DNA from: Anseranas semipalmata
Taxonomy: Eukaryota; Chordata; Aves; Anseriformes; Anseranatidae
DNA: 64,000 nt
Direction of reading: 5' to 3'
Assembly: GCA_013399115.1 (NCBI GenBank)
Contig: VXAA01001417.1
Location: forward strand, 215,350-279,349
Shown here: positions 25,943 to 39,216 of the stretch, piece by piece
How the letters are laid out: each line of letters starts with the position of its first letter
How positions within the stretch are numbered: the stretch's first letter is position 1
Program-made: the position numbers and the translations under genes
The notes under the pieces: generated by a model
The model's database searches: none
What the model saw: the letters and a program-made list of their open reading frames with translations, nothing else
What the model was told of the DNA's origin: nothing

Positions 25943-26831
25943 AAAACCACAGCATTGAAACTTATGGCAGAAGACATGACCACTTTCCAAAAGCAAGGCT
26001 TTTAAAGACCAACAAATGTTGAAGTTCTTGTCGTAAGGCCTTTTTGCTATTCTTACAAACAGAATGTTATGAAACTGTTTTCACCTTAGCATGAGGAGAT
26101 CAGAATTGCTGTCTTGATAACACGTTTGTTGGCCTTCACCAACCAATGCAAAGTAGTGCCCCTAAAGGAAAGAAATCAACAAGGCCACAGGGATTCAGCC
26201 TGCCATTTCTAGGCAAGCCAAAGGCTCAGCTCGTTACAGTCGATGCCCATGCACATGCACACATGCATGCTCTGAAGTTCTGCTTGTTTCATACGCTCTA
26301 CTATTTAAAAATGATTTATTTTCTCACACTTTCAAGACATTAAATACGACATGCTCATGGGGCTAAGTGCCCTAAAGACACAGAGATTTGTCCTCAGTAT
26401 GAAGTACCACTGTAGACACCCTTGCACATGGTTAGAATTCTGTGCAAGTTTTTATGCAGTTTAACACAATGTAACTTTTGCATTTTATGAGTAAGGTAGA
26501 AGCTGAACAATCTAGATAGTGCAGCGAGATATTGCCAATAGGTGTTAACTGAAACATACTTTACTATTAATTGTTCTGATCAGTGTCAAGACATTTGTCT
26601 CATTTGGAATACCTACACCTTAACAAAACTGAAAACAGACCATTAACACGATTGTTGCCAGGGTAAGAAACAAGAGGGGGATTTAAGAAGCAGCTGAGAT
26701 TCCAAATAGACATTTCTATCTCCTACAAAACTTCAGCAAGATGCAAAGAGCAATACTTCCAAGTATCACTTCCCATTCTTTTGGTGCTTATTTTTGAAAA
26801 CTAAACCAAAAGCTTGTTACTGAAACCAACA

Positions 26832-26847
26832 TTTTTTTTTTTTTTTT
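26832..26847 (+). repeat. T16 homopolymer
   Basis: Sixteen T followed by AAATAGG. No minus-strand retroposed body with this as its tail is recognised. Confidence 0.85.
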
Positions 26848-27814
26848 AAATAGGGAGAAGTGAGGACTTGTTCCCAGCTTTTCTCTATACCTACTTATTT
26901 AAGCAGAAGATTAACCAAATTTCATTCAAATGCCAATTAGCATATATTTAGCAGAGGCAATTTTACACAGCTCACAGCTTCTGTCCAAAGATCAATCTTC
27001 ACTTATTTTGGAAAGAATGCCAACAATCCTTTGTAATTGAAGTTGTCCTATTACTACACAGATTTTTCCATTTTATTGGGCTCACAGAGCATTGACGATG
27101 ATCTTTACTACTACAATTATCTTGCAGAAGAAAACAATTTTCTCCAGACTCTGTAGTAGTACTTTAAGATAGCATTTGTTATCATTTTAAAATTTGCATG
27201 TTTTAATAGAATCACTGCCTTCTATAACAGATCCTATAGGATTGAATTTATGTGGAATTCAGCTACAAAAATCAAAAACAAAATAAAGAAACAGCTTTCT
27301 TGCCCCAGGTTATACATTTTACTTCATCAAGACTCAAAATCCAGCAAAACACAGCTACAGTCCCTCAAAGAGTGGCTGATACATGAGTATTTGTATTAAT
27401 GATTATGCAAAGAAATAAAAGCAAGCTGATGTCTCAGCCATATCTAACATGACATGCTAAACAGCACAACCAGGTTTTCCTCCACTTAGACACATTAAAG
27501 CTTTAGATCTATTCTTATTTCCCAGTCCTCCTTACTCCACCAGAAAGCAGTACATTTCCCAGAAACCTTGTTCTTCCAGTAAACTCTCTGAAGCACCTAT
27601 TATCCTAGCAGGATTCCACCTTTTGAGGATGAACACATGAGGTTTTGTTTACCAAGTTCAGGTTAGAGGGCAGTTGTAAGGGAGTCAGTGGAACTGGCTC
27701 TGTACTTAACTCTCTAATGACAATCAATTTTTGAGACAGTTTCCCCTGGCAAGTAGGCAATAACTTTGGTGTGCAATTCTTGAAGGAAGAGGTTGCCTCT
27801 GCAACTATACCACA

Positions 27815-27839
27815 ATACACGTGTGTGTGTGTGTGCATA
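27815..27839 (+). repeat. (TG)n tract with perfect purine-pyrimidine alternation
   Basis: Twenty-five bases alternate purine/pyrimidine without a break, from 'atacac' through seven GT units to 'gcata'. This is the classical sequence requirement for Z-DNA. Confidence 0.85.
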
Positions 27840-30800
27840 AAGAAACTCAAAATTTCACTTACATAATATTCATACTTTGCGTCACTGGATTCTCCTCTCT
27901 TGTGAAGCTGTTCCTGAAAGGCTCTCGATACCTTCTCTCACTTGGCGTGCTGGCAATATTCCTTTCCAAGATGGATACTGGTACAAAGGATAATAAAAAA
28001 CAGTATTATATTCTTATTTCTTTGTCCTTGCACAACTCTTTAGATAAATCAGATGTTAAAAAAAAAAATAAATAAAGTTTATAATCTCAAAGCTTTAGTT
28101 CTGTAGTGGAGATCAAATTCTGCTACTGCCTGTTGACATCCTTTGCCTAATAAGGCATCTCAATCCAGCTCAAGCTCCATTTCAACTGTTTTATTACTCC
28201 CTAAATATAGTTTTACTAACCTGCTTTATAAATTACAGTTGCCCACTGGCCTGCCTGCTGGTCGTGAAAATTGTTAATCCATTATTCAGAACTGAATCAT
28301 GCACACATTATTATTAACAAGGGAGAAGATACTGTTTCAGCAGTGCCATTTAACCTCCCCCTCCATAATAGAAGGTTAGCTAATGACTGACAGCATAAAG
28401 AATAATGGAATTGTTAATATTTGAGGCCATCCTCTCTGCTTCTGTCTATCACAAGTACTGAAATCATTAAAATGAAATACTTTATGTGACTAAAACACAT
28501 TTTAGATGATATAATGAGCTACAGCTTTTGCTGGTTGAATACATCTATCATTCCTAGAGATAGACTTAAGTCTACCTGCTCTCTGAGGGCTCAGTTTTGC
28601 CCTAAATTATACCTGTGTAATTCCACCACTATGAATCAGATGATAGGAGGTATTATTAGTGGAATATTTCATCCCTGTAAAGTATTTTTGCTACACTTTT
28701 TGAAAAAAATCGATTCAATTCCAATAATTTTGAAATCTTCTGAAATCAAATCAATCTGTAAAAAAACTATTGTAGAAAGAATGAAGTATTGCTGATTTAA
28801 TAAGACAATTACACAAAGTAATGTGAAATGGGTTCTAGTAAAGGACTTTTCTCAAATGCAAAAGATTTAGCTCAAAGGACAGCAAATCAAAATGGATCTA
28901 CCAGGAACAAAGTATGACAGCACTCCCCTCCACCCCAAAGGGGAACATCCTACCTCTGTTTGCTTGCACAGCATTTCATAATAATATTTTTAAGTTAGTA
29001 ATGAAGTATTGCACTTTGAAGTGCATGGGGTATGTGGATTCACCGCTCAATAGGTATTTCTAGGTTGACCCTTCCTCCCCCTGCTTACCCCCACCTCGGC
29101 TATGAAAAACCAATCAGGCCACCAATACAGAAAACATGTCTCAAATTAAACAACGTTGTTAAGTATTCACAAGACTGCCAATTACCACTGAGCCCAAGTG
29201 TGCTAAATATACATTAACGAGGAAAAACGACAGAAGGCTAACTTGGATTTTAAAGTAGACCCAGATATCAGAACTTGTGATCTTTGCCACCTCCCCTGAA
29301 TGACGGGCTGAACCATGTAAATAACTGCACCTTCCATAATCAGATGAAAGATCATTTCAAGCCAGCTGAAAAAAAGCTTTTTCATTTTCTCATGAGGAAA
29401 CAAAACCAAACAAAGGAATTCTCTCTGGTCAACGAAACCTTTGCTTAATCTTTTTTTTCCCCAAGTTAAAAAAGTGAAACATTTTTAAAACAAATTTTGA
29501 ACTTTATTTTCAACTTTCTTTCAAAGGGAACATTTACTAATCTGATTCAAATTCATTGTTTGGTTTCTTTTAAACATTGACAAACACTATAAAAAATTCA
29601 CAGGACAGAAACATTGCTTGGCTGTTCTTTCTACTCATCCTCTTGAAGAATATTCTATTTGGGATCACTTAACTTAGAATTTACATCACAGAATGACATA
29701 CACAATACAAGCAGTAGTCTTAATAACCAGCAGCTCAGAAATTAGTCACCGGCTAAGCAGTTGAAATTAAACCTAACAGAAATGCTGTTTTTGAAATAGA
29801 TCTGCTTCCCTTTTAAACATGCCAGAGCCACCAAAAGCTTGCAGTCTGTAAGGATACCTTTCCCTGGGAAATTGAAATCTCATCTTAGAAGAAGAGATTT
29901 TTTTTTAATAAAAAATGCCAGACCTTCTGGGCTCTCTTCTAGCCAATAACTTTTAATGGCTTCCCAGCTTGAGCACCCTCAAGACAGTTCAGCCTGGGTT
30001 TCTAGGAAAGTCTTGTTGTTACCATCATTTCTGAAGCTTGATCTCGTGTTTGCTCCTCACTTCATGCAGGCCCCCTACTTCTTTAAGAAACCTCACAGCT
30101 TGCAGCTCTGCCACACGCTGCTTGTCTGGCCTTTCTTGTGTTTGAGATTTTCCCACCTGAACATGCTCAGCTGCCCTAAACCACATCTCTCACTCCCCAG
30201 AGCCCTGGTGCACAGTCACCAGGACAAGGTAATGCGCCTTCTCAGCACTCTCTCAGGTATGTCTTCAGCCAACACATCTAATGGTTTTATTACTTATCAT
30301 GCCCTGCAGTACTGGAAGCTTGAATCAATTGTTCCTTTGCTTTTGGCCCCCCTTGCATTTTTATACTTGTGTCTGTTCTGTAACAGCTGCAATAATCTTT
30401 GATCAAGGATGGGCTGTGCTGATCTTCCATTTACTACCTGCCAAATTCTCACTTCTCTTTGGTTGCCAGCTGGTAGTTTCATAGAATTGTGCGTAGATTA
30501 CCTGAGTATATTTATGTATTGCATCTTTATCAGCAGAAGGAGCACTTCTATGGTTTACGTATATGTTAGCAGAGAGAGTGGAAGATTTCTCTGGCTGCCA
30601 GGACAAGTTTAAATTTAATCTGGACAGGACTGAATGCTAGAAGTCTATGACGTATTTGGTGGTCGTTCTTATAATTTTCTTTGGAGGAGGTGTCCCCCCC
30701 CAAAAGTGAAAATTATTCTCTTTTAGCAAGCTCCAAAAAGTACAAAAATATGTGGGTCCTCCAATGTACTTTTGGTGGCTTACTAATATGACAGTGCTTA

Positions 30801-33800
30801 ATATTGCCTCTTCCCCTCTCCCAATGTACCTCACTTCCTTTGCTTCAAATGGTGACATATCCCGTAGCTCAATATCCATAATATATGAGCTCAGCCTTGA
30901 CAGCGCTGCACAGAGTCCTGTAGTTGATGTGATGCTAAGAAGTGGTTTTCTTCTTGCTTCCCGTGGGGCACTTTCCCATCTCAGCGTGCAACCAACTGCT
31001 GACAAGATGGTTTATATGCACTGACACCAAGCACAGCTAGCTATCTAAAAGAAAATTAAATCTCACACTGAGAAAGGACCCACTATCACTTAAGCTTGCA
31101 AGGAGCTGTACCTGTGCCAAGTACCATCATTAAGAGACAATTTTTGGCTTTTATTGTTGTTCAATACAAGAGATTCCTTCTCTAAGCAACCTGTGCCCCC
31201 AAAGAAAAGATTAGCATTACACAAGTCAGCTAGTAATTTCCAGTTTTGTCATGTATTGTCATAAACTTCAGAGCAAAGACATCTAACTGCTCGGGGAGGG
31301 AAGGAGATAAAATGGCTATAAGAATGAAAATGGAATTAGTAACATGATAAATCAAGCAATTGTTGTTGAATAAATTGGAGAAAACTCCCAAGCTAAATAG
31401 GAGTTGTGGACCAGAATGCAGCAACAAAGAGGAACTCTGTTTCACAGCACCTTCCCTCACTTCAGAAGATACTTTCATTCCTCGTTACGAGCCAACCTTT
31501 TCAAACACTTTCATGAAAACATTTTTTTTCCCTGATTGAAACATTAGGTTTTTTAATTCATGAAGTTGTGAAGATCTGTCAAGATTTTTCCTTCCACACA
31601 GGGACTGTGCAAGACAAACTTCAAATATCTTTCCATCTCATTCAGAAAGATTTTATGCAAAAAAAATTTCTGCTTTGAATCCAATGAAGAGCAGAAGATA
31701 TTCAAGAGACTCCCTCCTCCTGGTCTAGTGTCCCAGCTGCATGTCTATAGAGTGCAACTGAGGCAGAGTTTTTGTTAAAACCAGTATATCAGCATATTTA
31801 GTTGGTAGCAAAACTCCTCAAATCAAATCCAATTTAAAGCCTTCCAACTAAAGTGGCATTTTTTTGTTTCATTCTTAACTTCCTTTTCTGTATTTTTATT
31901 TTTGAAAATAAAAAGGGACAGATGAAAAATTCACAAAGTTTATAGAATTTTATCTTTCAGTGATGTGACACACAACAGCATTTGCACTGACACTCAAGAA
32001 AAACATATTTCATTTCAAACTACTTTCAAAATAATGCTATGCTACTTTTTTCTTTTGATATTTCTAAAATGACACAGAAGTTTTCCAATAGAAATTCTAG
32101 CATTTGCTGTATGAAAATTCTATGACGGAAAACTCCTGTTTCTTAAAAAATACGTACCTTTTAAGAAATTCCATGTGGAAGTTTTTTGTAAAGGCATTCT
32201 GTTTTTAGTGCCATCAGCATTGAAATCCTTGAAAATACAGCCAAAAGCCTGAATTGCATCATACTGAACTTGTTTAAACTATGTTTTATAATTTAGCTCA
32301 TTGGACTGGTGCAAATAATACTGAGCAACCAATTAAGTAATTTTAAATCTGATTTATATTGATTTAGTATAAGCCAAATCCTTCTCAACTTAAGGTGAGT
32401 CAATACAGGACAGGTTTAATTCACTTGATGGCTCCCTGCATGGGAGTTTAATAAAATAATTTTAGCACCCAAACTTGATTAATCAGTGCAATCTTGCATG
32501 TAGCCAAACCATCAGAAGTACAAGTGGTACTCTTTTATTGTCTAAAACCACACTAATAGAAAAAAGAAAACCAATAAAAGAGATGAGATTACCACAAGAT
32601 GCAATTGCACATATGCATCCTATGCTACAATGCACCAAAAGCCCACCAAGAATTCCTGTCATGAGACATCTACCTCGATCTGCTTCAGGAAACTAAAGGC
32701 AGGAACTTACAGGAAAATGCTGCATCTTTAATTAGCCCGGGATTAACAGCACTTTGTAGGAATTTTCTAAAAATACAAGTATGAATGGTATTTCAAAACG
32801 GTGCAAAGGGGCGGTATGAAAGAATGAAAGGGAAGACATGGAACTCCCAAATACTATCACTCTGATTTTAACATTTTTGCTCAGATCCAGGAGTCTCTTG
32901 ATCATAAACCAAAAGCAAATCATCAGAAAAAATCATAATGCAGTTCACTAATATGCTTTAAAATGACACAATAGGCAACGATGTTTGATTCAACACAACT
33001 GCTTCTAAGCTGGTGGTTGAGCCCTTGGCCCCAGTTTTCTCGTATGAAACAATGCTGCCAAGAGCATGTATAGCAGATGCTAAATATGCATGTCTTGCAC
33101 ATTGCTTGAATTTGTTCATCACTGACTTCCTTTGGGATAAAAGAGATATTGTCAAAATGATAATGATGGTGTAAACATTTTGGCCACTTCAAGCATTTTC
33201 TGAATGCCAGATAAATTCAGAATAATTTTTAGCAGTAGGCTTGCCAGAGCATCAACTGAAGCCTTCATTATAGCTATTCATATCCTTATAATAAGGGTTG
33301 CATCAGCAATTCCGTTATAAACACTCTTTCAGAGGATTTGATAGTTTGGCTGCAAAAAGTATTTTTGGCTGAAACTTGTCACATAAGTTGTCTCAAATAC
33401 AATTTTTTTAAGTTAGTTTTAAACTGTTCATCTGTTTTCTGGATGGAAGAAACATAGATGCTTTAGCTGGTTTAAATTATTCTTGCTTTCTCTCACATAA
33501 AAAAGCAAAAAGTTTTTTCTTTTGAAGTACCGATAATGTAAGGAAAAGAAAAGCTAGGAGCCACGTACGTTCCAGTCTTGTAAACAATTAGCTACATGTG
33601 CATATTTACACTTAGATACATGCTAATTACATGTGCCCTGGTTAACTGCCACGATCTGGATGTCAAGAATGAGATGGGAGGGAACACCTTCCATGGAGGA
33701 ATGGTGAAGCAGAAAGCCGCTCCAGCTTTTCACCTTCCTAAGAAAGGTTAATATGGATAAAATCATCAGCCTGAGGTCAAGTAATGTGCTTCTAAAAAAT

Positions 33801-35519
33801 ACAGTGTAACGGACAGCCATTTTATAAATGTGGTTTTGAAGGACAAACTTGACAATTCATCCAGGTTTAATGTAACCACTGAATGAGTAGTCTGATTTAG
33901 TAAATCAGCTACTTGATGGCACTGATTTCTCATAGTGTGTACAATACCCACAACCTCCGATGGATGTATATTTTTCACCCTCTTCTTTTTAGGTAACAAA
34001 GTATCGTCTACATTTTTAAGGAGGGGGGCTCAATAGATTCCAGCAGGTTTATCTCAATGATGAGCTCAAAAATGGGAAAGTGGATGAAAGGCCACAAAAT
34101 GTCAGAATCCCTCTGTCTCGATGGCAGAGGGACAATAGTAGTTTAGGCTAAACTTAAAATCTACTAATGCCACACACACTCATTTGTAAAGAAAAGAGGA
34201 ATGGGGGCAAGCTTCCCGTTCACTGTCTTATAATAGTCTGTGACCCACTGATATATCACTGTCTAGAGCAAAATCTAGATGGCATACCACCAGCACTGCT
34301 TTGGTTAAGCCTTGAACAACTTCAGTGTAAGGTTTGGGCTATAGTGGTCACCTCTCCAGCACGAGTCTTTGTTCTGGCAGTGCTGGCAGGTAAATTGTAG
34401 ATATTGCCCATGTTTTTCCAGGAAAGAAATTATGAAGTCAGAACAAGAACTGGAAGCTGTCCTTGCTGTTCCATTTCTGTTCCCTTTTTAAGCATATAAG
34501 ATCATGCCTGTCTTCAAGAAGCTCCTGAACTCTAGTAACAATGGAAAGAATAATGGTGCTGACCAGCCATCAGCCAATTTCTGCTCTCCAAAAAGTAAGA
34601 GAGCATTGAGATTCTTCCTTATAGAAGCTTTTTACACTGCGGAAACAGAATAAAGCTCTTCACTATAAATACTTTCAGGAATAAAACAGAAATAGTAATT
34701 ATTTCCTTTTCTGCATCTTATCAGGATTGTTCACAGTGCTTGTCACTATGGGAATAAGCTTGCTTAGGTTTCCCTCTGAAATCCAGGTGTTTAATGTTGT
34801 GCGCTGTTAGGGTCAAATAAATTAGCAGAAAAAACAGGTACAGAATAGACTATACTGTGGAGAAAAAAAACCCTGCAGTGTCAGTCTTTGTTGGAAAAAA
34901 AAAATAATGAAAACTTCAAAGAATCTTATCCCATACAGGGTCTCTTCCACTACCACTTACGTATTGCTCTTTTCACTCTTACATTTTTTTTTTCTCTCAA
35001 ATTAGGCAACTAAAATAATGTCAATTACTCTTCTAGATCACTGCTTTCTATCTAAAAAATTACATAATTTATTTAGGCTGACGTAGAACAATTTGGAGAT
35101 ATTTATTTTCCCCCTGCTGTGTAACCTCACACACGGAGGTGGCTCATGGTTACTTGTTCCTTTTAAGGGGTAGGTATGACACCTAGCTCCCTTGCTAACA
35201 ATCCTGCATTTCCCTGGACTTGTCTGACGTCTTTACTGGCAGCTAAATCATCCTTTCTTCCCTGGGATGGCTGATATAACTGCGTCTCCCAGGCAGGGAC
35301 ATATCTCCCCCTGTCACAATTATAATCTCTGAGTTCTGCAAGGAGTGGGAGAAGCTCCAGTCTACACAAGAGAATGAAAATGCATTATATGGTAGTAGAA
35401 AATGAAACCAAATTCACAGACATATTCACGTTTGGATACGCTAAGCTTTCAATTAATATAGTTATCATCAACAGAGGGGTCATTACTGGAAAAGGGGGAA
35501 AAGAAAACTTTTTCACAAG

Positions 35520-36023
35520 GTGAAATTAATCTGGGTGAAACTCTTACAAAACCTGCATATTAAAGTCTTGCAAGTACTAGAGAATGAACATCTATTCACA
35601 GGAGACAGCAAAAGCTGTAAAGAAATTAACCTTTATTTAAGTTCTTTGCTAGCAAAGATTTGTATTAGGAAATTAAATCAGTACCATATAGAGCAGGGGC
35701 TCCATTTGCACTTTTTGGACACGCAGAGTGTGTCTTTCCTCATTGTCCTCACGAAACTGCTGTGTCCCAATTCTGTACAACAAGTCACTAGGGTAAGACT
35801 TATAGCACATGGTTCGACCTCTCTTTTCCAAGATGTATTAAATCACTTTCAATTACCAAAAAAAGTGAGCTACTTGACAGATGGCCTCAAAGCACTATCC
35901 TTCATGGTTCATTACCAGAACCTTGTAAACAGGAATAGGCTTTTCTTACCTGCCTGTGAAGATGCTGCTGAATATCTTATTTCTGGAAATGCTGACTATA
36001 AATATGCTAGTGTTATTTCATGA
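35520..36023 (+). other. Longest open frame in the window (167 codons), unrecognised
   Basis: The frame begins with MKLIWVKLLQNLH and ends YKYASVIS. It is Leu/Ser/Asn rich, with no low-complexity run, no transmembrane segment of normal length, no signal peptide and no domain I recognise. No Kozak-like context (A/G at -3 with G at +4) is obvious, no flanking splice sites stand out, and the surrounding DNA has the same base composition. By the hand estimate a frame this long has about a one-in-five chance of arising in this window. It may be noncoding or a fragment of an unrecognised old element. Confidence 0.12.
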
Positions 36024-36439
36024 TACAGAACTTCCAGAAACTGTTTTCCTCTTAGCAAATTAGCTAATATGAGACTGTTTTGAAATTAGACCTGAGTACA
36101 GAATTTTAATACTCTCCCATTTCTAAATGCACATCTGCCTTTACATGGTGCCTAATGCTCTCCAGATCCTTTGTCGCACAAAGAATAAATGTAGAACAAT
36201 CCTATTGGACCCACCTTGCATTTACTCTCAGCAAATGGTAGAAGAACTTACCTGAAGCCCTCACAATTCATTCCCCAATTCCTCTGAAATGTATGGATTT
36301 CTTAACTGTATAACAACTGCTACACAGGGCCTTAGAAACAGCTCACTTTTCACAAAAGCTTGATGTTGTAATCAGAATGGATGCTAACATATACTGTCTT
36401 TTCTTTCTATGTATGTATTAGCAGGTTAAATATGCTTAC

Positions 36440-36455
36440 AAAAAAAAAAAAAAAA
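36440..36455 (+). repeat. A16 homopolymer
   Basis: Sixteen A after 'atgcttac'. No retroposed body is recognised upstream. Confidence 0.85.
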
Positions 36456-38694
36456 CTGGAAGGGGAAGGATCTAACATTAATGATGCATTACCACTTCTG
36501 GCCAGTGCTTCCAATGTGTGTTTGCAATGGCTAAATAACTTTTTAGAGATTTTTTTTTTCACACAACAGGTCTGCGAAGTAAAAGAAATTTAAAAGCAGG
36601 TGCTCAACTTTCAAATTTACAGGAGACTTCTTGGATGAAGTGGATGAGCATGGGCAAAGAAAAAAATCAGTTTGAAGGACTTGATTGACTTTTAGCTACC
36701 TGGCTCAGATAAATTTCTGCATAGCACAGACATTTTGTCCTGAAGTAAAGATGACAAAAATTACTGTGAATCTTCCTCAGATAAGAGTTTATAAGCACTC
36801 TCAACCAGCAGAAGTTTTTCCTGAGTAACTAAGTATAGGACAGGACAATGAAAAGCTAAAACAGCCTACCATTACACTTTGCTATTCATGGCAGTTGGCA
36901 TTTATTTGTAAACAGAAGAATATATGCATGAATATTGTGTGTGGTATTAGAGCAATGGATATTTTAACAGAGCTTAAACTGAACTTTCTTGTTACAAGAA
37001 ATCTTATTTTTTAACGTAATTTAGAATACAGCATCCAAGGGCTGCAGTATGAACCTTACATAGAAGCCTAAATTTTATGAGATTGTGGTTGGACCTCAGA
37101 AGTGGCAAAGTTTGAGAAAAGACACATGGCATTTCTTTGATCTTAAGGAAGATCTGCAAAGTCTCAAAAGCAGTTTGCATGAACTCCTGAGATTTTTTTT
37201 TGCAGTATATATTTTTCAAGTTCTTTTTAAGAAGTCTGTGTAAGAGAGATGAAAAATGTTGAGATTTTTTCAAAGAATTTACAGTTAATTTGATTCCTTT
37301 CTTAAAACTCAAAACACTCATTTCCCTGTAGTTCTTTCATCCGTGCCAGTATTGTAACCCTCCTACAGGAAAATACACAGCAATGGCAACAACCCTGGAG
37401 AAAGCACTTAATATTCTGTGATTGTTTCTCCTCCAATGCCTCAATGACTGCCCTGGCCAAAGGGCACTGGAAGGCAATGGCAGCCTTCACCATGGTGTGG
37501 ACCCTGCAGTAATCTTCAGAACCTGAACAAAAAGTTTATCTTGGGCATGTGCTGTACTCCAGTAAGGCAAATCAGAAAATCTTCAGCAATCCGAATGAAG
37601 GTGCTGCAGTATTTAACACAGAAATGAATAATTGCGGCAGTAGCCAACGTTATTTTTACATTTATTTCATATCCAAGGTGATTTAGTTCATATTGTCTCT
37701 AAATTATCAGCACTTTTCAGTGCTAATGTACTGATATTGTACAGATAATGTATGACTGAATTATGGACATCTTTGTGATGAATGCCCCTAGTTTTAGCAG
37801 CTGGTACACATGGAACAGCTGGCGATTAGGTAATGAAAAAATCACAGGGAACTGCTTGCTATTTGGGTGTTTGGCTGCTTAAGTACAAGTTTAAGGTGAC
37901 AGCAGTGAAACAGTTAAAACCGGTTTCTTTGAGAAAAAATAGACTTTTAGTTGTTATTAATCCAGTTTAGGAAATAGAAATGAAGAGGAGGATGACACTG
38001 TATGATCAAAGAATTTATTCAGAGGAGGGAGCTGGTAAAAAGAGTAAAGGGATGGGAAAGAAGGACTTTTTCTGCATCAAGTGATTCAGTTTCTACTGTA
38101 AGCAGAACATGCAGTCCAATTAAAAGGAGCCATCTTGGAAAAAAAAAATACAACTACATGCATTTTTTGACTTGTGTTTGAGGCCAGTATGTACTTGTAA
38201 AATGAAAACTCTCATTGGAATTTGGAACTCTTGTTCTCCTCTTCCTGTGTCCTTCTTTCGGCCTACACCTATCCACAGATGCAAAATTAACTTACTAGGT
38301 AATTCTGCTTTTAATCAAGTTTCTTTCAGATTTGTTGGCTAGTAACACACATGCAGAACAATTCATTTTGTTCACTAAATGCTGCTGCACACAACTCTAA
38401 ATGGCCACAGACAGTTTCAGAGGCCGCTCTTAGTGGCCAGTTTAAATGTATGACTGCATGATATGCTACTGCGTTTTAATTTTCCAGCTTCTAAATAAGT
38501 ATTGCCTTACTCTATAGACATCCCAGCAGACTACCAAAGGCTTACTGAAACAGGAAAAAACTACTGGGTGGCAGAATCTAGCCCTTTCCAACTACACCAG
38601 GTTCACACATGTCACTGCAAAGCTCATAGGAGAAGCTCAAGGGTTGTGACTTTCAGGTTGTTTGCTGGGAAGAACATGGCCTGGGAAGAGCATG

Positions 38695-39202
38695 TGGGCT
38701 CTTGTGTGGAAAACTTTGGGCCCCTCACTATAGGAAGGACATCGAGGTGCTGGAGCGTGTCCAGAGAAGGGCAATGAAGCTGGTGAGGGGTCTGGAGAAC
38801 AAGTCCTACGAGGAGCGGCTGAGGGAGCTGGGGTTGTTTAGTCTGGAGAAGAGGAGGCTCAGGGGCGACCTGATCACGCTCTACAGGTACCTTAAAGGAG
38901 GCTGTAGTGAGGTGGGGATTGGTCTCTTCTCCCATGTGTCTGGTGATAGGATGAGGGGGAATGGGCTAAAGTTGTGCTGGGGAGGTTTAGATTGGATATT
39001 AGGAAAAACTTCTTTACTGAAAGGGTTGTGAGGCATTGGAACAGGCTGCCCAGGGAAGTGGTTGAGTCACCATCCCTGGATGTATTTAAAAGACGTTTAG
39101 ATGTAGAGCTTAGCGACATGGTTTAGTGGAGGGCTTGTTAGCGTTAGGTCATAGGTTGGACTAGGTGATCTTGGAGGTCTTTTCCAACCTAAATGATTCT
39201 GT
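38695..39202 (+). mobile_element. 5'-truncated CR1 LINE with 3' end
   Basis: The clearest repeat in the window. From 'gggcccctcactatagg' (about 38717) it follows avian CR1 closely. Landmarks are 'gaggtgctggagcgtgtcc', 'gaagggcaatgaagctggtg', 'gaggagcggctgagggagct', 'cttaaaggaggctg', 'tggattggatatt'-type text, 'ggcattggaacaggctgcc', 'cctggatgtatttaaaag' and the terminal 'tccaacctaaatgattct'. A + frame at 38702-39031 still encodes the ORF2 C-terminus (motifs [14 protein letters not shown] and [18 protein letters not shown]) before drifting out of frame near 38970. The endonuclease and reverse-transcriptase catalytic domains are absent through 5' truncation. The usual ATTCTATG-type octamer tail is cut to one copy and followed by an A tract. 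Confidence 0.95.
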
Positions 39203-39216
39203 AGAAAAAAAAAAAA
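39203..39216 (+). repeat. A-tract at the CR1 3' end
   Basis: 'agaaaaaaaaaaaag' directly follows the single terminal CR1 tail unit. CR1 normally ends in short octamer repeats rather than poly(A), so this may be pre-existing target sequence or later slippage. Confidence 0.75.

Larger units (their letters stand above)
25943..38694. other. Long unique stretch with simple repeats, no gene seen
   Basis: It contains T16 at 26832-26847, a (TG)n tract at 27819-27835, an A-rich patch at 28058-28076 and A16 at 36440-36455. It also has an 8-bp stem inverted repeat at 34108-34132 and the window's longest frame at 35520-36023. Frames at 29956-30402 (148 codons, +), 30637-31005 (122 codons, -) and 37004-37321 (105 codons, -) lack recognisable domains, signal peptides or splice context and fit chance expectation. 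Confidence 0.5.

Noticed and set aside
28570..28640. Segment 'gctcagttttgccct...acctgtgtaattccac' resembling a palindromic amniote repeat
   Set aside because: Only about half of the remembered element is present, and I cannot name the family with certainty.
29956..30402. 148-codon + frame (MASQLEHPQDSS...)
   Set aside because: Leu/Phe/Ser/His-rich with no domain, no splice or start context, and length within chance expectation.
37302..37493. Minus-strand 63-codon frame starting MVKAAIAFQCPLARAVIEAL
   Set aside because: It looks protein-like at its start but is short, has no splice context and no known family.
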